Shown here piece by piece: positions 49,501 to 60,028 of a stretch of 64,000 bases of DNA (the stretch's first letter is position 1; the number at the start of each line of letters is the position of its first letter). The notes under the pieces were generated by a model that worked only from the letters and a program-made list of their open reading frames with translations, did no database searches and was not told where the DNA came from. The stretch comes from Ancylostoma caninum (taxonomy: Eukaryota > Nematoda > Chromadorea > Rhabditida > Ancylostomatidae), in NCBI GenBank assembly GCA_037903475.1, contig JBAJFG010000353.1, positions 62,001 through 126,000 on the forward strand. Direction: 5' to 3'. Made by a program: the position numbers and the translations under genes.

Positions 49501-52500
49501 CAAGCGAGACAGTGTTTGCAACGATCAGGCGTTGCACAGCAGCAATGTACGGAGCAGAGTAGCCACTCTGATGGAGCTTTGTCCATAACTGCACTCAATC
49601 TTGGAATGCTGGACGTGAATCACTTCGAAAGGATGAGTGGAGGCGTAACGATAGGATTCACTCGGTTTCCTTGTGTAGGATGTGCTCCTTGCGCACCTCT
49701 CACTATTGAGGTCCTTGGGGATTATGCAGCTTGAGGATTCGTCTGTTTTTAAGAAGGGCAGTACAATCAAATGCACAGGATGAACGAACGAAGAACACGT
49801 CATTATAAGCTGTTGTGACATTTTCTGGAACAGTTGTGCAATTGATCAATCTTTCTAAATATTTCCTAACTTTCTTCCATTTTTTCAAGATTTGCAAGGA
49901 GTGCTGGTGCACTGATGACGAACTGATGTGCCGGGGCCCCGTAGTTCAGAACAAAATCAGGATGGGTGTCCACCGTTCGAGAAAGGGTGGCCCTTTGTGG
50001 AGAAAACGGCAGGATACGGGTCAATCGATGGAGACGAGGTCCGCAGGAGCCCATCAGTGGGGAAATTCCAGGGAACGAGTCCACGGATGGGGATTGGGTC
50101 CGCCGTGGCCCAACAGTCTGAAAACGGCAGGATACTGGTCCATCAATGGAGAATGAGTCCACAGGGGCCCAACATTGGGGAAAGTGCTGGGATACGGGTC
50201 CCACCGATGGATTGGATCTGCCTTGGCCCAATAGTGGGAAGATGCATATCCATGAATGGAGAATGGGTCTTCCCTGACCCAAAAGTGAGGAAAGCTCCTG
50301 GATAGAGTTCACGGATAGAGAGTGAGTCCGCATGATTCCCATTAGTGGGGAAAACGTCAGCATACGGATCCACGGATGGAGAATGGGTCCGCCGTGGCCC
50401 AATATTGGAGAGAACATCAAGATGCACGACTACCGATAGAGTAGGGGCACGCCGCTACGCACTCATTTGTGTCTCAGTCGACCATCTCTTTTTCCTCCTT
50501 GTATATTGAAGCAGAAGCTCATCAGTTGGACTGTTTCAGCAATGTTAAGCTCGAATCATTTCAGATGATTATTCACACGGCATTGGTTACACTATGTTGT
50601 TCACAAGTACTAAAGCCATGTGGAAGATACCCCTGCGCGGAGTTGAAGGGCCGCTCACAACGGGTCCATAGGCATGTAAGAAATGTGACAAAAAGTAGGT
50701 AGTATCATTGCATCGGAAATTAGCTTTACATGTAGGTGCGTGACTAAGAATTTGCAAGCAAGGCTAGAATCGCGAGAAGACTCGAGGCCTGGGGGGGGGG
50801 TCAGGGGCCAGGTCTGTAGAATATACGCAACTCATAAGAAGGATTTTGTATTTGAGCTAGCTCATGATTAGTTTTGCTTATTTGCCAATTTTCTAAGCAT
50901 TTCGCACGTGTGAAGCCTTTGCACATACCTCGAGTGGCTGCCCCACCCCACTTTCTAGCACTCCCTAGGGGCGCCACTCTTGCAAATAAATAATCGTGAG
51001 GTTTTTCTTCTCTTTCTTCCTTCTCTGAAGGTTTTTCTGCAAGCAGGACGACAGCCTTCGGAAAGTCCGAAAAAGGAAGGGGTGGGGAATTGAAATTTAA
51101 ATGAAAAAAAAAGAAACCTAACATTACAGAGCACGAAACTTCGGCGCTAACATCGGCAGGAACAAATGGACTTGGAATAGGGTGCGGTATAGATTTTCTG
51201 GATAACGTTTTGCAAATAAACGCCTTGTTCAACCTAGGACAGGTGGCCAACATAATCTACCTGGATGCCCCAGCAGGAGTTGGATTTTCTGTTGACCTAA
51301 ACGGTACCTTTAGATACACCGACGACGAAGTGGCTGATGATAACCACATAGCCATCTCCAAATGGTTCAAGGTGACGTCCTTCGTAATCCACGGATTCGT
51401 GGATCCGCCACAACTTGTCAGTTTACAGAAATTCCCGCATCGTCGCTCAAACAAATTCTATGTTGCTGGAGAATCCTATGGTGGGACGTATGTTCCAATG
51501 TTGTCGGCTAGGATAGTTGATGATGCTGAGAATTTCCCTCAGTTTAAGGTATCTGATTAGCAAACATCAGTTGCTGCGGTCGTCCCTCAAGATCAGTTAC
51601 TCTTTTAGGGCATGCTTATTGGGAATGGATGCATGGATGATCGTTTACAGTATAATTCACTTATAGGCTACAATTACGACCATGGCTTCATAGATGAAAA
51701 GTGAGCTCAGTTTTGTGCTATCTATAGCTATAATACATATGTAGCACACTTCGTCGACGTCATATGGCGATATTGATTTTGATACTTATCGATTTTGGGC
51801 GCAGTTTTGCTACTATCGCTCCAGCACAAATATGCGGCAAACAGTACGTATCAAAATTAATATCATCAAGTAAACATCGACACAGGGTGTTGTACTTCAC
51901 GTGAAGTACACCTGCAGCTTTATGAAATTTTGAACATTTATTCATCTAATTACTTACTTTTTACGTATTTCATTGTTTGTCTCAAAACTACAGCCAATAC
52001 CGCCTCGCTATGGATTTCTGCTGCTCTGACAACTCAACTTCTGGATGTGACTTCTACGAAATGTCACAGGACAATGAAACCATTTGTTACAATGAGGTTC
52101 GTTGGGCTTACATCAACAAGGTACATGCTGCAGAGTAATCCATGGAATTTTCGGAAAGAATAGCAGCAATACCACGTCTTTAGGGTGGACGAGTTTTCCG
52201 GTTAAAAACTGATGGTCATGGATAATCGAAAATTTCCATAATTGTCCCAACCTACTGCGATTTTTTGCTTAATGCAGAATGTAGAACGTTGCACCTGCAG
52301 GGAGTGGTGAGCCGAGCATACTGTGATTGGCCACCTCATGTAAGTAACCAATCACAGAGCTCCGCTGCAACACCCTCGCCGAGTACAACGCTCCACATCC
52401 CAAAAAAGCACTAGTTTTTGCCCGGAAATCCGTCCATTCTGGATCATTTAGAAGTATCTTGAATGTGTATTTTAGGGTATGCTCATACAACGTGGGATGT

Positions 52501-55500
52501 ATCACAAATGATCGTTTACAGTTTCATCCACTTATAGGCTATACATGCCGCATGGCTCATCCAGTAGATGAAATAGATGAGCTCAGTTTTGGGCTATCTA
52601 TAGCTATAGTAAATAAGTAGTACACTTCGTCGACGTCATATGGCGATATTGATTTTGATACTTATCGATTTCGGGCGCGGTTTTGGTATTGTCGCTTCAG
52701 CACAATCATGCGGCAATCAATACGTATCAAAATCAATATCATCAAGTAAACATCGACACAGGGTGTTATACTACACGTGAAGTACACGCGCAGCTTTATG
52801 AAATTTTGAACATTTATTTATCTAATTACTTACTTCTTACCTATTTAATTGTTTGTGTCAAAACTACAGCCAATACCGCCTCGCTGTGGATTTCTGCTGC
52901 CCTGATAACTCAACTTCTGGATGTGACTTCTACGAAATGTCGCAAGATAATGAAACCATTTGTTACAATGAGGTTCGTTGGGCCTACATCAACAGGGCAC
53001 ATGCTGCAGAGTAATCCATGAAATGTTCGTGAAGAATAGCAGCAGTATTACGTCTTTAGGGTGGACGAGTTTTCCGGTTAAAAAAACTGATGGGCATGGA
53101 TAATCGGAAATTTCCATCATTGTCCCTAATTACTGCGAATTTCCGCTTAATGCAGAGTGTAGAACGTTGCACCTGCAGGGAGTGGTGAGCCGAGCACTGT
53201 GATTGGCCACCTCATGTAAGTAACCAATCACAGAGCTCCGCTGCAACACCGTCGCCGAGTTGAACGCTCCAAATCCCAAAAAAGCACTAGTTTTTGCCCG
53301 GAAATCCGTCCATTCTGGATCATTTAGTAGTATCTTGAATGTGTATTTTAGTCTTTGGCCCTTTACAACGCCAATGGAGACACAAATCTAGATCCTTTCT
53401 TCCTCTACTACACATGCCGCCTCGATGAACCAGATCCAGTCGTCAGTATGAGCTCTGTTGTTCTTAGAACTCACTACAGGAAAGTCGGATATGAACAGGT
53501 GATAGTCCTTTTCCATTCAGAAACAATTTTTCAGAGGAGCTCGCATTAGCAAGGCCTGATTCACACAGTACCTGACCACTCAGGTACCATTCCAGTGCTG
53601 AAACTGTCATTGTCAACATGGTTCTGGTGAACGGGTCGTGTCGGTGATGTGTGAGAGCTAAGAATCACCAAAAAATGTAGAACCAGCCAAGAATTTAGCT
53701 ACCATTCAAAAACAATCCTGGGATACGAGGAAGTTTACGTCAAAATTCCCCCTGCCCCTTTTCTTCGAGAATGAGTCGCCGAATTTCCGAAATTATTTTA
53801 GAAAGTAGATGGGATTTTTATACAAGCTTAATTTTTCAATTTTTTCTTCCAATTCCTGGCTTTTATAATTATTTTTTCAAATACAGTTGCTCTAATTCGG
53901 AACTAACTTTTACTGGCTTCAGAATTCCCGCCGTTTGGGCATCTTAAGCAGGCAAAGTTCCCGCTTTTTCCCCACACCCCCATCCGCCCACTGGCCTGCT
54001 TTCTCCGTCCGCCACTGCTGCTTAGTGATATTTAGGTAGTTCAATACAAATCTTTGGCAAACTACCACTCAAAGTTGGCCTATCTAGGAAAAATGTACAA
54101 AATTTCCTTGAGAGTTGGAAAAATAGGAACGAAATAATAAATTAGAAAAAAAAAACAGGAAATAGAGGAAATGAGGCGGAATTGTATTGCATTACAAAAT
54201 TTCCTTTGCTCTTGTAGGATCCTCGAGATCTACACTATCCGTCTCGTGACATATAAAGGAAGTTCATACAACTTTCATGACTCGCACACCCCCACCTACA
54301 CCACCCCTACCGACTCCAACCCACTGAGACAGTAAGTCCATTTTTTTGCAAATTCGCGATCGAGCCAACTAGAAACTGCGAGTCTGTGCATGGTAATGTT
54401 CAGTACGTGCGAATTTTGCCTTACAAAGATCGCAAATTTTCCGGAACACCTGGACAGAAAGTTCTTACAAGATTCGGATATACTTGTGGTCAATCGAGAT
54501 TCTGCTCCTGGCAAAATCCAGAATCATTTACAGGTTTTTACCGTACCAGTGCTACCTCATACCCTCCTCGATCGTCACACTTCAAATCGCATTGTTAGCA
54601 TCCGAGTGTCGGCGATGCGAATCTTTCGACGTGACCTATGGCGTTGTTTGCCAGATCGAGCGGCTTGCGCAATGCTTGCGTTACGTCTGCGCCCTCTGCG
54701 TTGCGCACCGTACCTCGAACCTCTTATCTGCGGACGCTTTCTCACATGATTGACCCCTGTTCGTTTTTGGCCCCCTGTAATATCCACCTAAAGGAGAACG
54801 TGCCGATATGTGCACAACAACAAGCATATGGATTTAATGTGTGAGCATAGAGGAGAGCGTTAGGTCTGGAAGATATCCTTGGAGTAGATAGGAGAAGATG
54901 ACGTAATCTTTCAGGAGCAGGAATAGCTATCTTTCCCTGGTAAAAATGTATTCGGAAGAATGTAGATTATCCGGAACTTTTGGAGGTTTCTCTAAAGTCC
55001 ACCTTCGAGCAAGAGTTGAAGTCTTCTTGCTGGTTCCTGATTTTCCTGGATGGTGTACTGAAGATCGAATGCAGATCGAATAGCCTTAATAAAATTTAAA
55101 AAAAAAGGTTCAGGGGCCGGATCAAAAAAAAAAAGAACATCCCAAAAAAAGAGTAACCTCTCTTATCTCCTCCACGAGACTCGTTTTTTTTTCGAACACT
55201 CCCTCCAATTTTCGAATTATTCGAAGTCGTATATTCGAATTCGAGTATATCCGATATGTTATTCGGTCCTAACCATAGTTTTGCCTTATTTATTTCGCCT
55301 TATTTTAACGCATTCCCACTTCCTTGCTTCAATTCATAGCTTCTTCCACAACTTCCAGGCAGATCGCCTCATTTACCCCCCTTTTTCCTAATATCCCACA
55401 GAAATCCTAAAGTCCAGAGGCAGCAGAAGACCAGCCTAAAATCACTACATTTCCAGGCCTCGATTTCCTGACTGTCCGAGGAGCTGGTCACTTTGTCTCC

Positions 55501-55758
55501 TCTTCCAACGAAAAACCTAAGGAAGCACTTCAAGTGTTTGTGAATTTCCTGCGTGGATTAGATTACAGCACTCCTATTGACTATAATCCATACAATTCAT
55601 CGACTACGTCAACGTCTTCAACTGCAACACCACATGCGAATACAGAATCGTCAAAGCCCACGACTTACGCAAGCACAAGCGAGCCACACCAGAGTTCTCC
55701 ATCGAAATTTTCTGGATTATTTGTCTTTCTGCTAGGGCTTTTAATTTGTAGGATATGA
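43555..55758 (+). CDS. tandem-domain serine carboxypeptidase (peptidase S10)
   Basis: A secreted or membrane-tethered S10 peptidase with two repeats. Exons: 43555-43724, 43780-43890, 44224-44275, 44344-44472, 44541-44657, 44749-44840, 45870-45969, 46032-46187, 46248-46357, 46411-46501, 47295-47451, 47503-47803, 47969-48079, 51130-51181, 51243-51371, 51429-51548, 51609-51700, 51994-52096 (or 52871-52973), 53352-53498, and terminal 55457-55758. A signal peptide covers about residues 1-21. Domain 1 is complete: NGGPGCSS (75-82), GESYGG with Ser170, GDTD with Asp385, and GAGHF with His440. A proline-rich linker in exon 12 leads to domain 2, which has NGGPGCSS and GESYGG (Ser642). The terminal exon carries GAGHF, a Ser/Thr-rich stalk and a hydrophobic tail resembling a GPI signal. 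Exons equivalent to 9-11 (catalytic Asp) are absent between 53498 and 55457, and exon 19 (phase 0) cannot join the terminal exon (needs phase 1) in frame. Multidomain S10 proteins are known in nematodes. Confidence 0.85.
46970..47064. repeat. hairpin repeat, GATTGGC..ACCAATC family
   Basis: CACTGATTGGCTGATTC and AGTGAACCAATCGCAGAGCTTAGACGCACCGCCC lie in intron 10 of the carboxypeptidase gene. The outer left arm is missing or diverged, while the right arm ends AACACTCCGCACC. Confidence 0.55.
47820..47933. repeat. palindromic repeat, TTACCC/GGGTAA family
   Basis: The left arm TGAGGCCGTTCGCATCATTGAC continues into ATTACCTAGGGTAAAC. The right arm has TTACCCTGGGTAAACTCAATGATGCATCCAGGCCC. It occupies most of the intron between carboxypeptidase exons 12 and 13. 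Well preserved. Confidence 0.7.
48393..49113 (-). mobile_element. composite TIR transposon, truncated copy 3
   Basis: Inverted relative to copies 1 and 2. Only one terminal repeat is present: it ends CCAGACCGGACTG at 49113, followed by TA. At the other side homology stops abruptly at about 48393, inside the GTTGAGGGAAACCGGGAGAGAGTAA region, so about 500 bp including the second inverted repeat are lost. Both tRNA-like modules are retained on the minus strand. It lies in the 3.05-kb intron 13 of the carboxypeptidase. The GC-rich block of its terminal repeat is shortened. Confidence 0.8.
49961..50450. repeat. 59-bp minisatellite, about eight units
   Basis: Tandem units starting at 50012, 50071 and 50130 are each exactly 59 bp, with consensus features GGATACGGGTCCACGGATGG, AGAATGGGTCCGCCGTGGCC and CAACAGTGGGGAAAACGGCA. 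A partial unit precedes them and several diverged units follow. The array lies in intron 13 of the carboxypeptidase. The unit has no stop codons on the minus strand, creating a long but meaningless frame. Confidence 0.85.
51740..51895. repeat. inverted repeat around GATATTGATTTTGATAC, copy A
   Basis: GTCGACGTCATATGGCGATATTGATTTTGATAC is mirrored by GTATCAAAATTAATATCATC..ACATCGACA about 100 bp later. A second copy at about 52617-52772 was produced by the 870-bp tandem duplication. It is perhaps a small inverted-repeat element. Confidence 0.5.
52280..52404. repeat. hairpin repeat, GATTGGC..ACCAATC family (tandem-duplication copy A)
   Basis: The left arm is GAACGTTGCACCTGCAGG..ACTGTGATTGGC and the right arm is AACCAATCACAGAGCTCCGCTGCAACAC..AACGCTCC. 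The same hairpin follows in copy B at 53157-53273. Confidence 0.65.
52476..53351 (+). pseudogene. tandem duplicate of carboxypeptidase exons 17-18, copy B
   Basis: An 876-bp segment directly following and homologous to 51609-52475. Its exon 17 copy (52476 to about 52568) is broken: it carries an in-frame TGA and lost its donor pattern. Its exon 18 copy (52871-52973) is intact, with the same acceptor, donor and phases as 51994-52096, and differs by only two amino acids (Met to Val and Ser to Pro). Splicing both exon 18 copies together would shift frame into a stop, so they can only be used alternatively. Intronic hairpins were duplicated along with the exons. Confidence 0.8.
53157..53273. repeat. 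hairpin repeat, GATTGGC..ACCAATC family (tandem-duplication copy B)
   Basis: Nearly identical to the hairpin at 52280-52404, with two bases fewer in the ACTGTGATTGG arm. Its presence in both copies shows the hairpin inserted before the tandem duplication. Confidence 0.65.
53499..55456. other. large intron or site of lost exons in the carboxypeptidase
   Basis: By comparison with domain 1, three exons (about 358 coding bases, including the GDTD catalytic Asp segment) are expected here. Scanning the plus strand by eye finds no equivalent. A GC-richer open segment at about 54480-54750 has no S10 similarity. Confidence 0.55.
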
Positions 55759-55805
55759 GAGTAGACTATAAATAGGTTATAATTCTTGGATTATCGATAA
55801 ATACC

Positions 55806-55811
55806 AATAAA
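55806..55811 (+). terminator. poly(A) signal of the carboxypeptidase gene
   Basis: AATAAA 48 bases after the TGA at 55756-55758, within AT-rich sequence. The position suits a nematode 3' end. Confidence 0.6.
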
Positions 55812-57588
55812 TATATGAATATCTATATAACTAGTTGCTGGAGGAACCGTAGACAATACAGGATTCATCCAGGAGCCAAGTAGGTTGTCGGAATTTGTGA
55901 TAACCTCAGAAATAGAATAGATTCTCTCGCACATAGACAAGGCTAACTAGTAAACCAAAACAGTGAACATAAATCAACAAAACTGGACGTTACTATCAGC
56001 GATCCAGAGTAACAAAATGATTGCCAGGAACTGTGGATCCAGGATCAATAGGCATGTGATCCAGGAGATCATTCGTCCAATCGTCAAGACCAAATGTAAA
56101 ACTAAACATTCCCTTAAACAACAGTGAACAATCCAGAAATCGGCAGGGCTAAAATCAAAAGGGTGTGCCGGGATGTGGCTTGGAGTGATTATTCCATGCG
56201 TTTCAGGATCGTGAACCCATACATGTGGCCAGAAATTTGAAATTGGCGCCAAGGCATAAACAGCGATGAGAAACCAACATAAATCATATCTTCACTAGAT
56301 TTTGAGGAATGCTGTTGTCGTTCAAGAAATTCTGAATCCAGGGTTTTCCGCGGATGACTCCAGAATACTCGAAAATACATGAATTCCGCTGTGAGGCGTT
56401 TTCTCAGACTAAATGATGCTCAGTGGTGATGATACTGAAACCTTCTGAACATTTACTTATTTACTGCTTTAACTTTACTGCATAGGAGAATACTTGTGAG
56501 AAGGTAAGTACCCTAAGTGCTTAACTATCATGGACATAAGTTTAAGTAACTAACTCAAGTGCATAAAAATCCGCATACCAACGACCACATTTCCCTATTC
56601 ATATTCCATTTCTCGTAGTATTTTATCCCGTCTAACGTCTAGCTACCCCAAATTGCCCAGGATTACCGTGGATCGATACTGCTGACCTCTGGAACACAAT
56701 GATGAATCCACCCCTGTACTATGCCACGCCTCCTGTTAGCCTATAAAAGGGGTCAAACGAGCAGAGGGCACCTCTCGACCTCAATTTATGCGAAGCCTGT
56801 CTGCCCTCTGCCCTATGCCCCGCTCGTCATCGATGCATCCAGAACAGGCGTCACCAAGTGAATCCATAAACGATCTCTGAGATCGCTGAATGTACCCACG
56901 GTCTGATACGTTAGGCTATCACCGGGAATACATTCATCAATCTCATTATCGTTAAGGAGTGTCTCATCCAAGGGAGATTACTCTGGCTCCATGCACTTGG
57001 GAACCCGAGATAACTGCCAGCCTGCTAATGGCGGTCATGAACTGTCAGTAAATCTGCTGCGGATTTACTGGCAACCTCATTAAAGCCTTGCGTTACGCTC
57101 AGCATCGGTTCCGCCCACTCCGCCGCATACGTCGCGTTGCGTCGCGCGACTTCGTCGGAGTCGGAAAGCTTTCCTTATGGATTAAATGCAGTGAATTTGA
57201 GAGTATGATGCAAGAACTAGAGATGTGAGAGGTTGCACTTCTGTATGTGCGAATTTCGATTGTACCTAGTTGTTTTGATCTCAAGTTAATCCAGTTTCAA
57301 TTTTTCTCATTAGTTCAAGGTTTGGTTTGATAATTGAAGTTTTCGAGTTCGAGATGCTATCAGTGTCATCTGCAGATGCTTTTATAATGGTTACCCAACA
57401 TCTGATTATAGTGGGTGTTATTTCGTTTGCTAACCGACCAAGCAAGGCATCCTTTGACTACCAGGACGCGTCAAAGTTGCCTAGAGGATACGTATGGTGC
57501 CTGCAGGGTTACCTCGGGGATATATCTTCGCATGTGGCTCTCCAAAGGCTGGCTCTGGGTATATCGATCAAATCAAATGCGTAAAAGT

Positions 57589-57613
57589 TATGAAGAAGAA
57601 GAAGAAGAAGAAG
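57589..57613. repeat. (GAA)n microsatellite
   Basis: About eight GAA/AAG triplets in a short open frame without other coding signs. Confidence 0.8.
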
Positions 57614-59223
57614 AATGGATGTATCAAAACTGCTCATCCATTCAAGTTGTCGGAAAAATGTGGAAGGCATTTTTGGGGGCAATTATTATCCTCGTGATAA
57701 TAGCATAATCTTCGTTAACAAATAAAAATACAAGTAAAATATTAAAAGAAAACAGAGAGTTAACAGTAAGAGAGAGGTGGATGTGAATTCGAATTTATTC
57801 GGTTTAAGAAATAATTACTACTTTTATCCTTTTGAATAGCCAAGAAGTCCGATATCCGAATAATTCGTTTATCCCTGTGTTTGAAAGATCCATTATTTGA
57901 ATAATGCAAAAATTGAATGTCTGGGAAAAAAACTATTAATCGAACTATTCATACTTCGAAATTACTGGATTTCGAATTGCTCAAAAGATTGGGTATTTTT
58001 GAAAAATGGAATATTCCAATGCATAGTTACTAGCATCGCACCTCATTTTTCTTATCTTTCTGGATCAGTACTATTACAACACCACATCTTTGTTTGAGGA
58101 GTTCAATTGATAAATTTGATTATTTTTTATATTTTTTTATTTTCAAAAAACGATCACTTTGCACATCATTTCATCTCGATGTATCTTTTTCCAAGCTATT
58201 CACACGCATTTATCGCGATACGGTTTCGCGCGCGACGTGTGCGGTGACCACTGATGATAGACGGTGTTGGTATGACCCAGCGGTAATTGCTCGGCAGACG
58301 GTATCTGAATCCGCCAGATCTACCCACAGGCAGATCTTCGGCTGCGCCTAATTATCTCGGGTTCCCAAGTGCTGCCTCCCAGATTACTCTGCTTCATACG
58401 TTTCCTTTTTTCTTTGAAGGTGAGTTCAAAAGAAGTAGGCGAGCTGTCTAGTAAAGTAAATGTAACACAAAATTTAAATGTATTGTAATTTCCTGGATAA
58501 ACCCAGAAAAGCATTGACTCAACCCTCGAGTACTGGGGTTGAATTCCGGCTGTTTAGTGAGGCTAAATTCTCTTCTTCTACTGAAAAATTTCAACAAAAA
58601 CCTTTCCAGTTGAGTATTTCACTGAAATTACCAAGATATCCAAACTTTTTTCAGTTCCCTATGTTCTCATTGGGAAAAATCGTTTAAGCATTTTTTTTCT
58701 AAGCCAAGTAATTGTTAACGGCCAAATATGGGGAGTTTTAGACTATCCTGGATCTAACTTCTGGTCTGGATCGTAGATCAAGTAATGAGTAATGCAGGAT
58801 ACTAATTCACTCATTGGTAACCATTAACGCCTCACTGGCGAAAAAAACTAGTAAAACTTAGCAGTACCTCACTAGTGAATAAGTGTGCTATGTGCTTGAA
58901 AATATGCCAGAATTTAAAAAAAAAGTCTGCAATGCTTACTCTTTTTTGTATACTTTTACCAGTAACTCTGAATTACGCGAAGACAAAGGGTTGGTCAGGG
59001 TTTTAGTATTCGAATGGATGACGTTTATGAACAGATGTGAGCCAGATACTTTCCTTTGGAAGAGAGGAACTTCATCGACTGCTTATTTCCACAACATAAG
59101 TCCAAAACAATTATAACAAACTATAACAATTGTATAAAAAGTACTATACGGTACATTATGATATAGCACATGTTTCTAAACCTAAATGAAACTTTTCGGC
59201 AAGAGGATAAAAAAGAGGCTCTG

Positions 59224-59250
59224 CCCCCCCCCCCCCCCCCCCCCCCCCCC
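59224..59250. repeat. 27-base poly-C tract
   Basis: An uninterrupted run of C, flanked by CTCTG and TCTCGACC. Such tracts can form i-motif or G-quadruplex structures, and their length is often uncertain in assemblies. It lies in intergenic DNA upstream of the receptor's poly(A) signal. Confidence 0.85.
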
Positions 59251-59874
59251 TCTCGACCTAAGAAAGGCTTAGCCAAACAGCTCTTTGAGGGGCCGATTAC
59301 CCTTCTGTGACCTAAAATTTTAAGGCTTATTTCCTTGAATTCTCTTCTGCAGGATCACTTAATCATAAGAAAAGGTTAAGTTGAATTTCACGCAACTCTG
59401 CAGACCGTCTTACCGTTACTAAGGCGTGAAATAAAATGCAACCGCGGATGCAATTGCCCCATGAGTACTGGGACCAACGTGAGAATACGCATAGCTTTGG
59501 TTTTGGTTAGTACTTGCGAGTAAAATCAAAATGTGACTAGTTTGAAGCGGTCAAAATTAATTTCACTAGTGTTTTCATGTCGTCGGGGTCCTCAAGGTGC
59601 AATTACACAGGTGCGCGGATTGTATTCCAAGCGTTAATTACGGTAAGACGGTAGGCGAGACTTGTATAGTATTTAAGTTGTTAGAAAGCTTTATACATTA
59701 TTGTTTGACCACAACTTTCTCACCTATGGATGCCCAGTAAGCGTTGTACAACTTTTCAGGATAAACCCTTGCAGGAATACATAGTTTCTCCATATAAGAT
59801 GAAGAATGCACAAGGTCTGGTCTAAACTACACAGAACAAGTAAGTAAAAATTTATCTTTGAACTCATTGTACTA

Positions 59875-59880
59875 TTTATT
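59875..59880 (-). terminator. candidate poly(A) signal of the nuclear receptor gene
   Basis: TTTATT on the plus strand, i.e. AATAAA on the minus strand, about 150 bases after the receptor stop codon. Confidence 0.5.
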
Positions 59881-60028
59881 ATTGGATTACAAAGCTATGG
59901 GAACTCGAATACAGTACAATATAGATCTATTCACATACTCTGTAGGATTCCTATCCGAAAATAATTCTTTGGTGAATTTGTGCTAACAAAAATTTGTGTA
60001 CAACATCGAGATACCACAGAGGCCACAG

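Larger units (their letters stand above)
55812..59874. other. gene-free intergenic stretch
   Basis: No supported exon. Minus-strand frames at 55974-56380 contain a proline-rich FSPADFW segment that faintly recalls transposase text. The part at 56590-57110 is richer in GC, with TATAAAAGG at 56741 and a hairpin CAGTAAATC/GATTTACTG near 57046-57074, but no gene could be assigned. A GAA run and a long C-run are listed separately. Confidence 0.45.

Noticed and set aside
49866..50420. 184-codon minus-strand ORF
   Set aside because: It is produced by a stop-free 59-bp tandem repeat; the text is a repeated low-information motif.
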